A stretch of 64,000 nt of DNA from Mucilaginibacter pineti. GTDB lineage: Bacteria > Bacteroidota > Bacteroidia > Sphingobacteriales > Sphingobacteriaceae. Position numbers and translations under genes: made by a program. Where the stretch lies: positions 62,001-126,000 of the forward strand of contig NZ_FNAI01000009.1 of assembly GCF_900101875.1 (NCBI RefSeq). Direction: 5' to 3'. Positions 44,401 to 52,455 of the stretch are shown piece by piece (positions within the stretch are counted from its first letter, which is position 1; every line of letters begins with the position of its first letter). Under the pieces are notes generated by a model, which was given only the letters and a program-made list of their open reading frames with translations, was not told the origin of the DNA and did not search any database.

Positions 44401-44821
44401 GCAGTTTGCCAAAATGGCACGCCAGCAGCAAATGATTAGGCAGTCGCTGGAGCAGTTAAATCGCGAAGAAAACAAAGATGGGAAAGGCGGTTTGGGAAAT
44501 TTGGATAAAATTTCGAAAGAAATGGAACAAACTGAGCATGATCTCGTAAACAGGAAGATTACAGATGAAGCGCTGAAAAGGCAGCAACAAATTCAAAGTC
44601 GGTTATTGGAAGCTGAAAAGGCCGAGCAGGAGCGCGAACAGGATCAGCAAAGAGAAAGCCATGCCGGCAAAGATATACCACCGGGATACATAAAGGCGTT
44701 GCAGGGATACCAGCAACAAAGGGTAAAACAGACAGAACAGGTAAAAACAGTATCTCCGGCACTTAATTTGTATTACAAGCAAAAAATAAAATCATACTTT
44801 GATCAACTTAATGCCAAATAA
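41492..44821 (+). CDS. DUF4175 family large membrane/coiled-coil protein
   Basis: 1109 residues. Three hydrophobic segments near the N-terminus (FLRGLIFLGAGIFTAYVVIT, ILFYAFIILNLGLICWLILP, KWILAPVAVIVVIAFAAPSI) precede an extracytoplasmic beta region (~200-500). From ~500 to the end the protein is very rich in Gln, Lys and Asp/Glu with long coiled-coil stretches (KKKDLEDLVKEIKDDNKKN, QQQAAKQMQQLASKLQKDND). This is the DUF4175 pattern in Bacteroidota. Function unknown; it is followed after one base by an RsbW-like ATPase gene, and then by ybeY. Confidence 0.82.
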   Translation: MTSAENYELLIGKINIFIRKYYFNNFLRGLIFLGAGIFTAYVVITLGEYFGNFNILFRTILFYAFIILNLGLICWLILPPLLSWLKLGSSLTHDEAAEIIGRHFHDVNDKLLNTLQLKKLAVEDERHRALIEASIDQKIESLKPVSFPSAINIRENTKYLKWILAPVAVIVVIAFAAPSILTESTRRLIRHNEYFVPAAPFKFNILNKTLSVVQGDDLRLDLKLDGDKLPADVYVETANNTFKLDKENISRFHYLFTNLQQNTRFKLSGNGFTSAQYEIKVNQKPALLHFDVDLSYPAYLHKKNEILINAGDLVIPAGTAVKWQLHTQHATGLTFFMNDVARPATSNGADLFEHSEKIYKNSVYKLSPINSLVNHSDSATYHINVIADEAPVISVQEKPDSVSMNSLYFTGKIQDDHGFSSLNFHYIVQSASNKGASKTFVKRVDAAMDQTQSDFFYFWNLKGMGINPGDQVTYFFEVADNDGVNGPKKARTPEHTLNMPDTKQINEQLNAGTQAVKQKMQSAIKLAGQVEHDSQKLNQLLLNKNTLSFDEKKQVEDLLQKKKDLEDLVKEIKDDNKKNLYNRQENQKQSEEILAKQKQIEDLFNNVLDQKTKELLQNLQQLLNEQQKDATRDELSKMQMDNKSLKKELDRMLELYKKLDFDQKLNQSIDQLNKLADKEQKLADKTQQQGAESNALQQEQNNLKKDFQDVKKGLDELQKQNEQAERKSDFENPEKETKDIDQQMDQSKDELQKNNKSKASKSQQQAAKQMQQLASKLQKDNDEGESQDAAIDAQQLRELLKNLVNSSFNQEKLMQTLKSTSPTDPGYITLSQSQKDIKDNLKTAEDSLYAISRRIPQIQSTVNKEITSINSHIDDALENLGDRRTAEANRNQQYAMTSMNNLALMLSEALQQMQDMANKGKGGKGKSKSAGQLSKMQQQLNQNMQKARDQMQQQGNPGKGKQGNQGNMSEQFAKMARQQQMIRQSLEQLNREENKDGKGGLGNLDKISKEMEQTEHDLVNRKITDEALKRQQQIQSRLLEAEKAEQEREQDQQRESHAGKDIPPGYIKALQGYQQQRVKQTEQVKTVSPALNLYYKQKIKSYFDQLNAK

Positions 44822-44822
44822 T

Positions 44823-45245
44823 ATGGAACAGGCAAATGTTCATACCAGCGAATTGTTTACGTTACAGCTTCCGTCTAACCCGGATAGCATAACGCTGCTT
44901 GAAACGCTGATAGAGGAAATTGCTGATAAATATCACATTGCAGAGGATACCTTTGCCAATATGATGACGTGTCTTAACGAAGCCGCTATAAATGCCATTA
45001 TACATGGTAACAAACTCGATATATCAAAAAAAGTGATCATTAATGCCGAGGTTGATGCCAAACGTATTATATGGACAGTTACTGATGAAGGCCCTGGGTT
45101 CGATTATAGTAACCTGCCCGACCCAACGGCACCCGAAAACCTGGAAAACCTTACCGGCCGTGGTGTTTTTATAATTAAGCACCTTGCAGATCAGTATATT
45201 TACAATGCTGCAGGTAACGAAATTGAACTACATTTTAAGATATAA
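44823..45245 (+). CDS. RsbW-like anti-sigma/serine kinase (HATPase)
   Basis: 140 residues of the HATPase_c_2 fold. N-box MTCLNEAAINAIIHGNKLD, G1 box VTDEGPGFDYS and G2 box LTGRGVFIIKHLAD are present. Family members phosphorylate STAS-domain antagonists or hold sigma factors. The ATG at 44823 is one base after the DUF4175 stop; an earlier ATG at 44811 within that gene is also possible. ybeY starts on its last base. A SpoIIE-type phosphatase, the usual opposing enzyme, is encoded 14 kb away at 59.1 kb. Confidence 0.85.
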   Translation: MEQANVHTSELFTLQLPSNPDSITLLETLIEEIADKYHIAEDTFANMMTCLNEAAINAIIHGNKLDISKKVIINAEVDAKRIIWTVTDEGPGFDYSNLPDPTAPENLENLTGRGVFIIKHLADQYIYNAAGNEIELHFKI

Positions 45246-45670
45246 TGTCCGCTATCCAGTTTTTTGAAGAAGACATCAGCTATAAATTAAAAAACAGAAC
45301 CCTTGTGCGCCAATGGATAAAAGATACCATTATTGCCGAGGGTTTTAAGCTTAAAGAGCTTACATACGTTTTTTGCTCAGATGCCTACCTGTTGCCCATG
45401 AATCAGCAATACCTTGATCATGATACCCTTACAGACATCATTACTTTTGATAACTCGGAGGTTGAGGGCGATATAGTAGGCGATATTTTTATTTCGATAG
45501 AACGCATCCGCGAAAATGCCGCCAAATTTGGTATTACCGAAACTGATGAGCTGCACCGCGTAATTATCCACGGGGCTTTGCACTTGCTGGGTTACACAGA
45601 TAAAAGTGTTGTTACAAAGAAAAAAATGACACAAAAAGAAGATGAGTACCTGGCTAAGAGAGTTTTTTAA
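45245..45670 (+). CDS. ybeY: Endoribonuclease YbeY (rRNA maturation)
   Basis: 141 residues, zinc-dependent endoribonuclease acting in 16S rRNA 3' end maturation and ribosome quality control. The core is LHRVIIHGALHLLGYTDK. In most bacteria the motif is H-x3-H-x5-H; here His109 and His113 are kept but position 119 is Asp in TDK, as in other Bacteroidota from memory. The N-terminal fold and the conserved YLDHDTLTDIITFD segment are intact. It starts on the last base of the RsbW-like gene stop codon, so it is translationally coupled. Confidence 0.93.
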   Translation: MSAIQFFEEDISYKLKNRTLVRQWIKDTIIAEGFKLKELTYVFCSDAYLLPMNQQYLDHDTLTDIITFDNSEVEGDIVGDIFISIERIRENAAKFGITETDELHRVIIHGALHLLGYTDKSVVTKKKMTQKEDEYLAKRVF

Positions 45671-45717
45671 TATTTAAGTTTGTTTAATTATTTGTTTCGC
45701 AATCAATTAAAAAAATC

Positions 45718-46233
45718 ATGAAAATACTTACGTTATTATTAGCCTTCTTTTTGGTATCGTCGCCATCGTCGGTATATGAGTTTAAACTGAAAACTATTGA
45801 AGGGAAAGATTTTTCGCTGGCCAAGTACAAGGGCAAAAAAGTACTGATTGTTAACACGGCATCAAAATGTGGCTTTACCAAGCAGTATAAGGATCTGGAA
45901 GCGCTATCAGAAAAATATAAAGACAAGCTTGTTGTTGTTGGCTTCCCGGCCAATAACTTTGGTGGGCAAGAACCGGGCACCAATCAGGATATCAAAACCT
46001 TTTGTAAGGAAAACTTCAATGTAAGCTTCCCTATGAGCGGTAAAGTGAGTGTTTTAGGCCTGGATATCGATCCGTTGTTCCAATACCTTACCACCTCGCC
46101 TAATCCCGATTTTACCGGCGATATCAAATGGAACTTTGAAAAATTCCTGATAGATGAAAACGGCAAGCTAATCCATCGTTTCAGGTCACAAACTACACCA
46201 TTGTCTGAGGATATTACGAAATACCTTAATTAA
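45718..46233 (+). CDS. Exported glutathione peroxidase-like thiol peroxidase
   Basis: 171 residues with an N-terminal hydrophobic signal (LTLLLAFFLVSSPSSVY). The thioredoxin fold signature is IVNTASKCGFTKQYKDLEAL with peroxidatic Cys in place of selenocysteine; GFPANNFGGQEPGTNQDIKT holds the conserved Gln; IKWNFEKFLIDENGKL holds the conserved Trp-Asn. Such non-seleno enzymes usually use thioredoxin. The signal suggests an extracytoplasmic location. Ends with a strong terminator. Confidence 0.95.
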   Translation: MKILTLLLAFFLVSSPSSVYEFKLKTIEGKDFSLAKYKGKKVLIVNTASKCGFTKQYKDLEALSEKYKDKLVVVGFPANNFGGQEPGTNQDIKTFCKENFNVSFPMSGKVSVLGLDIDPLFQYLTTSPNPDFTGDIKWNFEKFLIDENGKLIHRFRSQTTPLSEDITKYLN

Positions 46234-46246
46234 GGTTAAAGAAAAT

Positions 46247-46291
46247 AAAAAAGAAAGCCCTGCCGATATCATCAGCAGGGCTTTCTTTTTT
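46247..46291. terminator. Bidirectional intrinsic terminator
   Basis: AAAAAAGAAAGCCCTGC (46247-46263) pairs with GCAGGGCTTTCTTTTTT (46275-46291), serving the peroxidase gene (plus) and the RDD gene (minus). Confidence 0.93.
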
Positions 46292-46327
46292 ATTAGTCCT
46301 CCTCAAAAAATGCGGATACGTGGCGAA

Positions 46328-48058
46328 TTATTTTACCTGTTTTACCGTCACTTCCTGCACTTTGGCGGTATTGCCATTTAGCCGGTAAACGTGTACACGA
46401 CCGGTTGTGTCCTGCATAGTAAGGTCTATCCTAAAATCAGCATTGTCCTTTGCCCAGCCAGTTATATTATAAATGCTACCGTATTCGGCTGCAAAGCCGG
46501 TTTGATAATGTATTGGCGGCTTATTGCTTATCTTAACATCGCCCTGCACAACGTTAATGGCGGTAAGTATAGCGGGCCAGCCCTCATTAAAAACACCTAT
46601 CTGCAGGTAATTGCCCTGGTAACTTACCGATGCGGAGATCGATAAATTTATTTGGCAGCAGGTTTTTATGTCGATAACCTCGTAGTTCGTTCCATTTATC
46701 TGTATAGGTACACTTTCATCCGGATAAGTGCCTTCAGGATAAAGCGCTTTCATTAATTGCGCTTTGGTGAAGGTTAGTTTTTTAGCAGTATCTTTTTGTT
46801 GCTTGTAAAGCCGCTCAATGCCAAGCTGCTTATAATCATACTGCTGTTTAGTTAATTTTATCTTAGAAAATACAATGTCGTTGGCGTTTATCTGCTCGGC
46901 TTTCAGGTAAGTTTTCCGCTCGGTGCCAGTGGTTGTATAATAGTCCTTAGCCTTTAGTGCCAGAAAGTCGTTGGTGCTGATATTGGTAAACCTGTTATTT
47001 AATTCAGTTTGTTTTTGGTTTGATTCCAGCTTTTGTTGCTTTTCTTCCTTAGCTTGTGCGTATGAGTCAACGAAGAACGGAACAGCCGCAAAAATCAATA
47101 CGGTTATAGGGATAATCAAAATGTATAATCCACCATCGGCACCCGTGCGCTTTTCAGTCACCACCGAACTGCGTGACCACCTGTCATGCCACCGGCCATT
47201 TACAAAAAATGACACCCCCTCAAATGGAACAAACCGCGAAAGCGTTCTGCCAATTACTGTTTTTGAATCCGGAGCCCCGCCATCGTCGTTTACTACACGG
47301 GTTTCGGTTAGTAATTTTCCGGGTGTGGCACCTAACAATAACTCAAAGGCTATATAATACACGCTGCGGCACAAAAGAATCACGATAAACAGGCCCAGTT
47401 TGCTGCCGGTAAGGTTTTCAAGTTTGGTAAATATATTGTTGTTATAATTGGGGTGGATGATCATGTTGAACAGCATTGAAAACACCAGGATCGGCACAAA
47501 AATATCTATCAGTAAATTAAAGAAACGCTGGGTTAATGTGGCATTTACCAAGGTAATTGAAACATGTTCACCGTAAGTATGGCTTTCGGTATTCAGTTCT
47601 TTTTGCTGTTTAAAAAAGGCTAAAACCCGCCACGAAAGCCAGATCCAAGCCAACCTTACTGCAAAATATAAAATAAAGAAGGGGATGGAACTATAGTTAG
47701 CCACATTAAGCCCACCACTTACAGCAGAAATAATTGCAAGCACCGCAAATATTGATTTATCGAACAAAATTATCGCAAACACAAACCTGATAAGCCTTGA
47801 TTCCCGACCTTTGGACGATACATAAAGAATAGCCCCGAGCAGCAGCAACGCGTAAAAGAACGTAGTAAAAATGTTTAAATTCCAATAAAAGGAAGTTTCG
47901 AAACTGATCCATAAAAGGCTTAGTGAACTTATCAGCGGCGAGATATACCGTACCATAATACCAGTGTGTGTGTTAAAAACCTCTGACAGGACACCTAAAA
48001 TGGGTACTATAAAAGAGATAACCGCTACGTTTTTTGAATTGATTATATTTTTTGACAT
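46328..48058 (-). CDS. RDD family membrane protein
   Basis: 576 residues. The N-terminal ~150 residues hold about five hydrophobic helices; an RDD domain follows (RFFNLLIDIFVPILVFSMLF with the R-x-x-x-x-x-D-D-like polar motif, and YIAFELLLGATPGKLLTETR, a hallmark). After a further helix (ILIIPITVLIFAAVPFF) the last ~200 residues are soluble and Lys/Gln-rich, then beta-rich. Some RDD proteins work as Na+(Li+,K+)/H+ antiporters; most are uncharacterised. ffh ends upstream with its own terminator, so it is likely separate. Confidence 0.8.
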   Translation of the reverse strand: MSKNIINSKNVAVISFIVPILGVLSEVFNTHTGIMVRYISPLISSLSLLWISFETSFYWNLNIFTTFFYALLLLGAILYVSSKGRESRLIRFVFAIILFDKSIFAVLAIISAVSGGLNVANYSSIPFFILYFAVRLAWIWLSWRVLAFFKQQKELNTESHTYGEHVSITLVNATLTQRFFNLLIDIFVPILVFSMLFNMIIHPNYNNNIFTKLENLTGSKLGLFIVILLCRSVYYIAFELLLGATPGKLLTETRVVNDDGGAPDSKTVIGRTLSRFVPFEGVSFFVNGRWHDRWSRSSVVTEKRTGADGGLYILIIPITVLIFAAVPFFVDSYAQAKEEKQQKLESNQKQTELNNRFTNISTNDFLALKAKDYYTTTGTERKTYLKAEQINANDIVFSKIKLTKQQYDYKQLGIERLYKQQKDTAKKLTFTKAQLMKALYPEGTYPDESVPIQINGTNYEVIDIKTCCQINLSISASVSYQGNYLQIGVFNEGWPAILTAINVVQGDVKISNKPPIHYQTGFAAEYGSIYNITGWAKDNADFRIDLTMQDTTGRVHVYRLNGNTAKVQEVTVKQVK

Positions 48059-48093
48059 TGTTTAGGCCGCTGTTGATTTAGTATTTCTAAAGT

Positions 48094-48123
48094 ACAAAAA
48101 AGGCCCCGTTTAGCGGAGCCTTT
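48094..48123 (-). terminator. Terminator of ffh
   Basis: Minus strand: AAAGGCTCCGC/ GCGG-like stem (AAAGGC...GCCTTT with CCG/CGG inner pairs) followed by TTTTTTGT; located 35 bp after the ffh stop. Confidence 0.8.
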
Positions 48124-48157
48124 AAATTATCTTTTGTCCCCTTCGGGAAAATGATAC

Positions 48158-49486
48158 TTACATCTTTGGCATTCTGCGCATCATGCTGGCCATGGCTGCC
48201 GGGTTGCTCATTTGCTTCATCACCTTTTTCATGTCATCAAATTGTTTCATGAGGCGATTAACTTCGGCAAGGTCCGTGCCCGATCCTTTGGAGATGCGGT
48301 TGCGCCTGCTTTGGTTTATGGTTTCGGGATTGGCTTTTTCAAATGGTGTCATAGACTGGATGATGGCCTCTATCGCTTTAAAAGCATTGTCATCAACCTC
48401 AACGTCCTTCATCATTTTACCTACGCCTGGTATCATGCCCATCAGATCCTTCATGTTACCCATTTTTTTGATCTGCTGTATCTGGCTGTAAAAATCGTTA
48501 AAGTCAAATTTATTCTTGCGGATCTTCTTTTGCAGCTCGGCAGCTTCTTTTTCATCAAATTGCTGCTGGGCACGTTCAACAAGCGATACCACATCACCCA
48601 TGCCCAAAATACGGGATGCCATACGATCGGGGTGGAAAACATCAAGGGCTTCCATCTTTTCGCCGGTACCAATAAATTTAATGGGCTTGTTAACAACCGA
48701 TTTGATGGATAAAGCAGCACCGCCACGGGTATCGCCATCAAGCTTGGTTAATACCACCCCGGTAAAGTCAAGGCGATCGTTAAATACCTTAGCTGTATTC
48801 ACTGCGTCCTGGCCGGTCATGGAATCTACCACAAACAATATTTCGTGTGGCTGTACAGCGTTTTTTACCTGCTCAATTTCCACCATCATGGCCTCATCAA
48901 TAGCCAAACGACCGGCGGTGTCAATGATCACTACATTATGGCCGTTTTGCCTGGCAAGTGCAATACCCTCGCGGGCAATAGCTACCGGGTCTTTTGAATC
49001 GCGGTTGGCATAAACCGGCACGCCAATCTGCTGACCCAAAACCTCCAGCTGATCAATAGCCGCCGGGCGATAAATATCATCGGCAACCAGTAATGGTTTT
49101 TTATTTTTAGTTGTTTTTAAATAATTTGCCAGTTTGCCGGTAAAGGTGGTTTTACCCGCACCATTTAAGCCCGCTATTAATATGATTGTTGGCGATGCTT
49201 TAAGCTCAAGTTCGGCAGTGGTGCCGCCCATTAGTTCGGTAAGCTCATCGTTCATGAGCTTGGTAAGCAACTGGCCCGGCGATATGGCGGTTAATACATT
49301 GTTACCCAATGCCTTTTGCCTTACATCGTCGGTAAAAGCTTTGGCGGTTTTATAGTTAACGTCGGCATCCAAAAGAGCTTTGCGTATCTCTTTCATGGTT
49401 TCGGCCACGTTTATTTCTGTAATAGTTCCCTGTCCCTTCAGTACCTTAAAGGCCCTGTCGAGTTTATCCGAAAGATTTTCAAACAT
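48158..49486 (-). CDS. ffh: Signal recognition particle GTPase Ffh
   Basis: 442 residues. SRP54 N domain (LSDKLDRAFKVLKGQGTITE), G domain with G1 AGLNGAGKTTFTGKLA, G2 DIYRPAAIDQLEV, G3 VVIIDTAGRLAIDEAMM and G4 TKLDGDTRGGAALS, then the M domain with RNA-binding segment (VNRLMKQFDDMKKVMKQMSN) and a Met-rich C-terminus ending in MRRMPKM. It binds SRP RNA and targets membrane proteins. Assignment is certain; the start ATG at 49486 fits the conserved N domain. Confidence 0.98.
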   Translation of the reverse strand: MFENLSDKLDRAFKVLKGQGTITEINVAETMKEIRKALLDADVNYKTAKAFTDDVRQKALGNNVLTAISPGQLLTKLMNDELTELMGGTTAELELKASPTIILIAGLNGAGKTTFTGKLANYLKTTKNKKPLLVADDIYRPAAIDQLEVLGQQIGVPVYANRDSKDPVAIAREGIALARQNGHNVVIIDTAGRLAIDEAMMVEIEQVKNAVQPHEILFVVDSMTGQDAVNTAKVFNDRLDFTGVVLTKLDGDTRGGAALSIKSVVNKPIKFIGTGEKMEALDVFHPDRMASRILGMGDVVSLVERAQQQFDEKEAAELQKKIRKNKFDFNDFYSQIQQIKKMGNMKDLMGMIPGVGKMMKDVEVDDNAFKAIEAIIQSMTPFEKANPETINQSRRNRISKGSGTDLAEVNRLMKQFDDMKKVMKQMSNPAAMASMMRRMPKM

Positions 49487-49511
49487 TATTATTATCCCAA
49501 TTTTGAGGATA

Positions 49512-49519
49512 CAAAGGTA
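49512..49519 (-). promoter_or_regulatory. Candidate -7 box of ffh
   Basis: Minus-strand TACCTTTG matches TAnnTTTG, 26 bp before the ffh ATG; no clear -33 partner. Confidence 0.4.
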
Positions 49520-49831
49520 TGATTTTGAAATATATCCGTTAAATTAATTACGCAGTATATTAACGGGCAAATCAATGCCACTAATTAAGCTTTACTGGGC
49601 TTACACCATACTTGTATTATTTCAAAGTTCGGCTATGGTCCAAATTTGTGTTGCCTAACTGCTTTTTTGACGGGTAGCACCAATGCCGAATAGAAATAAT
49701 TTTCAGTGGTTAACATTTTGTTCTATAAACAAAATGCATGAAACCGTAAAGCTCTGACAATTAAAACATTATGTATTTGTTTAATTCAAATTATCATTAT
49801 TGTGTCAATTAGGCCGTATGGGATATACAAT

Positions 49832-49861
49832 TTTGCTTAATTTCAACGTTAATCTACTTTG
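49832..49861 (+). promoter_or_regulatory. Candidate promoter of a small RNA
   Basis: TTTG (49832-49835), exactly 19 bp, then TACTTTG (49855-49861), a -7 box one base shorter than consensus. No ORF starts downstream before a terminator. Confidence 0.5.
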
Positions 49862-49866
49862 TAGGT

Positions 49867-49938
49867 TCACACCTGCAAATAGTGATAAGGTTTAGGTTTA
49901 AAGCCCCCAAGCAGCGAGTGCAAGGGGGCTTTTATTTT
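49867..49938 (+). ncRNA. Candidate small RNA, about 70 nt
   Basis: Between the promoter above and the terminator at 49900-49938 there is no ORF. The predicted 5' part contains AGGT-TCAC-ACCT (49863-49874), a small hairpin; the 3' part is the terminator hairpin. It does not match the SRP RNA core although ffh is near. Function unknown. Confidence 0.4.
49900..49938 (+). terminator. Intrinsic terminator without a preceding ORF
   Basis: AAAGCCCCC (49900-49908) pairs with GGGGGCTTT (49924-49932); inside, GCA/TGC form a further 3-bp stem around GCGAG; followed by TTTTATTTT. Confidence 0.85.
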
Positions 49939-50053
49939 AGCCCTATTTCTTCAATCATAACCAGCTATAATTGCTTTATTTGCAGGTAACAAAATACGGC
50001 CTGGCATCCCGGTGTCTATAATCCGCCAACTTTTATATTTAGTGAACACCATA

Positions 50054-50506
50054 ATGAGCGATCTGAAAAAGGAATTATATGAATTGTGTGTAAACTACGT
50101 GCGTAAAAGCATGGATGCTGCAGAACTGGGTATTAAGGAGGCACAAAAAGCATCAAACGAAGATACCAAGAGCAGCGCAGGCGATAAATACGAAACCGGC
50201 AGGGCCATGATGCAGCAGGAAACCAATCGTAACCTTGCCCAGCTTAATGAAGCTAATAAATTGATGGTGGCGCTTAATCGCATCAGTACTGGCGGCACAT
50301 CTGCCAAAGCAGAAACGGGCAGCGTGATCGTAACTAATAATGGAAGTTTTTATTTGGCAATAAGTGCGGGGAGTTTATCAGTTAACGGGCAAACTTATTT
50401 CGCGGTATCGCCCGGATCTCCTGTTGGCATGATGCTAACGGGTAAGCAAGCGGGTGATGGTTTTACACTTAATGGTAAATCTTATACCATTACTTCCGTA
50501 GCCTGA
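50054..50506 (+). CDS. GreA/GreB C-terminal-like protein
   Basis: 150 residues. N-terminal half is helical and probably coiled coil (KKELYELCVNYVRKSMDAAE, QQETNRNLAQLNEANKLMVA). The C-terminal half (GSVIVTNNGSFYLAISAGSL, YFAVSPGSPVGMMLTGKQAG) fits the FKBP-like C-terminal domain of Gre transcript cleavage factors, but lacks the acidic Gre coiled-coil tip. It is more likely a Gre-like polymerase-binding protein than a true GreA. The ATG at 50054 is preferred over one at 50012. The gene overlaps the 3' end of the convergent histidine kinase gene by 25 bp. Confidence 0.7.
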   Translation: MSDLKKELYELCVNYVRKSMDAAELGIKEAQKASNEDTKSSAGDKYETGRAMMQQETNRNLAQLNEANKLMVALNRISTGGTSAKAETGSVIVTNNGSFYLAISAGSLSVNGQTYFAVSPGSPVGMMLTGKQAGDGFTLNGKSYTITSVA

Positions 50507-52455
50507 TGCGGTAGTTCGGCCTTTTTTAGGCAAACAATAAATTCCGTTCCGTTCCCCGGTTCGCTTTTAATGATTATTTTACCTTCATTTACATCAACAA
50601 ACTGTTTAATAAGTGCCAAACCAATGCCGGCGCCGGCTTCCTTATTGGTGCCGTAGCCAGAAATTTGCTTGCCCACTATCTTAAATAACTGATCCATCTT
50701 TTCCTGCGGAATGCCAATGCCAGAGTCTTTAACATGAATACATTGGTAATGCTCATCATTGGAATATGATACCTCAATGGTGCCTCCTTCTGGGGTGAAT
50801 TTAATGGCATTGCCTATTAAATTTTGTACGATGATTTTTACGTGGTTTATATCTGCAATAACAGGATTGTCGTTATGGTTGCTGTGGATAATGCTGATGT
50901 GCTTATTTTTTGCGAGATAGGATGATACAGATATAATTTCATTGGCAACATCGGCCACATTCAGGTTACTACGTTCCGCAAAGATTCCCTTTTGCTGGCT
51001 GTTGGCCCAAATAAGCAGGTTGTTTACCATAATACTCACCAAGGTTACCTGCTGATAAAAACTTTCAAGCACCAACTCTTTTTCGTCGGCACCAAGTTCA
51101 CCTGCGCGTATCAATTCCAGGGTTTGTAAAACAGATGCAAAAGGGCTGCGTAAATCATGGCTTATTACAGAAAATAACTGATCTTTTGTATGATTTAACT
51201 CGTCGAGTGCTTCTTTTTGCCTTGAAATCTCTTCATTTTGCAGTTCGATGTCAAGACTTTTTTTCTGTAATTGCTTATTCATAAGCGTTTTGTGCATATT
51301 GTTTTTGCCGATAACAACAACAACAACAATTCCAAATATGGCAAGGATACCTGCGGCTATTATTATGATGTTATTAACATCAAGTTTTTGTTTGTTGAGC
51401 TCTACTTCTTTTTGCAGCCGCGCGTTATCTGCCTGTTGCTGTTTTAGGTGTAAATAGTTGATCTCATTGTCCCGGTCACTGTTGAGCAAACTGTCACTGT
51501 ATTTTTTGAGCATGGCCTGATAGTTATAGGCGTTAGGATAATCAGATAAAGCTGCGTAACTATCTGAAAGGATTTTTAATGCGCGCACGGCATCCCACCT
51601 GCTATTTGTTTCATCGGCGAGTTTAAGGCTTTTGCCGGCGTAACTAACCGCCTGCTTGTAATCAGCAAGCGCATAGTAACTTTGAGCTATACCCGAGTAG
51701 GCAAAGGTTTGCTCCCAATTGTCCTGATACTGCTGGCTAAGTACTTTTTCGTAATTAATAAGGGCCTGCTGGTAATCTTTCAAATGAAAATAGGTTTCGC
51801 CCATCCTGTTATAACACATCGAAACTATATGCTCATCTTTTAATGCCAGACTCATTTTTAAAGCCCTGTTGAGGTAACTAAATGCCACATAGGGTTGCTT
51901 TCCCTCGTCATAACACACGCCCAGGTTAAATAAGATCTTTACTATTTTTCTTTGATCATTAAGTTCCGTGAATCTATCAAGCGCTTTCCCAAACTGTTTT
52001 ATAGCTTCGGTGTAATTATTCTGTGCTAAAAAGATAAGCCCTATTATTTGATATGATCCAGCTTCTCCTGGTTTATAATTTATGGTATTACTTATTTGCA
52101 TAAGCCTCGATGCAGCATCAAGGGATAAAGAATAAGAACCCATTACATAGTAAGCGGTACTTATATTAAGTATGGAGGTGGCCTGAGCTAACTGGTTTTT
52201 TTGAAAAGCTGCCAGTTCAAATGCTTGCTTTGCAAAATATAGGGACCTATTGGTATTGTTGTAACGATAGCCCTCGGATAACTCATTAAGCGTTGTAATA
52301 GCAGCCGTATCTGAACGATAATTGGCTTTTTGCTGTATGCTATGCCATTTTTTGAGTGAAACGATAGTATCGTGCTGCGCAAAAACAGTAAACCCGCAGA
52401 TGCACAGTAATAATACCAAATATAACTTTAGTAAATTTGGAGGCCGTAAGATCAT
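50482..52455 (-). CDS. TPR-containing sensor histidine kinase
   Basis: 657 residues with a cleavable signal peptide (LKLYLVLLLCICGFTVFAQ), TPR repeats to ~340 (e.g. NYTEAIKQFGKALDRFTELN, KDYQQALINYEKVLSQQYQD), a membrane helix (NNIIIIAAGILAIFGIVVVV), coiled coil, HisKA with SVISHDLRSPFASVL and HATPase with NLIGNAIKFTPEGG and GIGLALIKQFVDVNEGK. The sensor part should face the periplasm. No response regulator is adjacent. Its last 25 bp lie under the Gre-like gene on the other strand. Confidence 0.95.
   Translation of the reverse strand: MILRPPNLLKLYLVLLLCICGFTVFAQHDTIVSLKKWHSIQQKANYRSDTAAITTLNELSEGYRYNNTNRSLYFAKQAFELAAFQKNQLAQATSILNISTAYYVMGSYSLSLDAASRLMQISNTINYKPGEAGSYQIIGLIFLAQNNYTEAIKQFGKALDRFTELNDQRKIVKILFNLGVCYDEGKQPYVAFSYLNRALKMSLALKDEHIVSMCYNRMGETYFHLKDYQQALINYEKVLSQQYQDNWEQTFAYSGIAQSYYALADYKQAVSYAGKSLKLADETNSRWDAVRALKILSDSYAALSDYPNAYNYQAMLKKYSDSLLNSDRDNEINYLHLKQQQADNARLQKEVELNKQKLDVNNIIIIAAGILAIFGIVVVVVIGKNNMHKTLMNKQLQKKSLDIELQNEEISRQKEALDELNHTKDQLFSVISHDLRSPFASVLQTLELIRAGELGADEKELVLESFYQQVTLVSIMVNNLLIWANSQQKGIFAERSNLNVADVANEIISVSSYLAKNKHISIIHSNHNDNPVIADINHVKIIVQNLIGNAIKFTPEGGTIEVSYSNDEHYQCIHVKDSGIGIPQEKMDQLFKIVGKQISGYGTNKEAGAGIGLALIKQFVDVNEGKIIIKSEPGNGTEFIVCLKKAELPHQATEVMV

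Larger units (their letters stand above)
49487..50053. other. Spacer containing a candidate small RNA
   Basis: No coding frame is seen. Contains the ffh upstream region (about 49487-49520), an unexplained AT-rich stretch (49530-49830), then a promoter and a terminator that define a candidate small RNA (49867-49938), then the region before the Gre-like gene. Confidence 0.6.

Noticed and set aside
49530..49940. SRP (4.5S-like) RNA next to ffh
   Set aside because: The conserved GGAA-tetraloop and asymmetric loop of the SRP RNA core could not be found.
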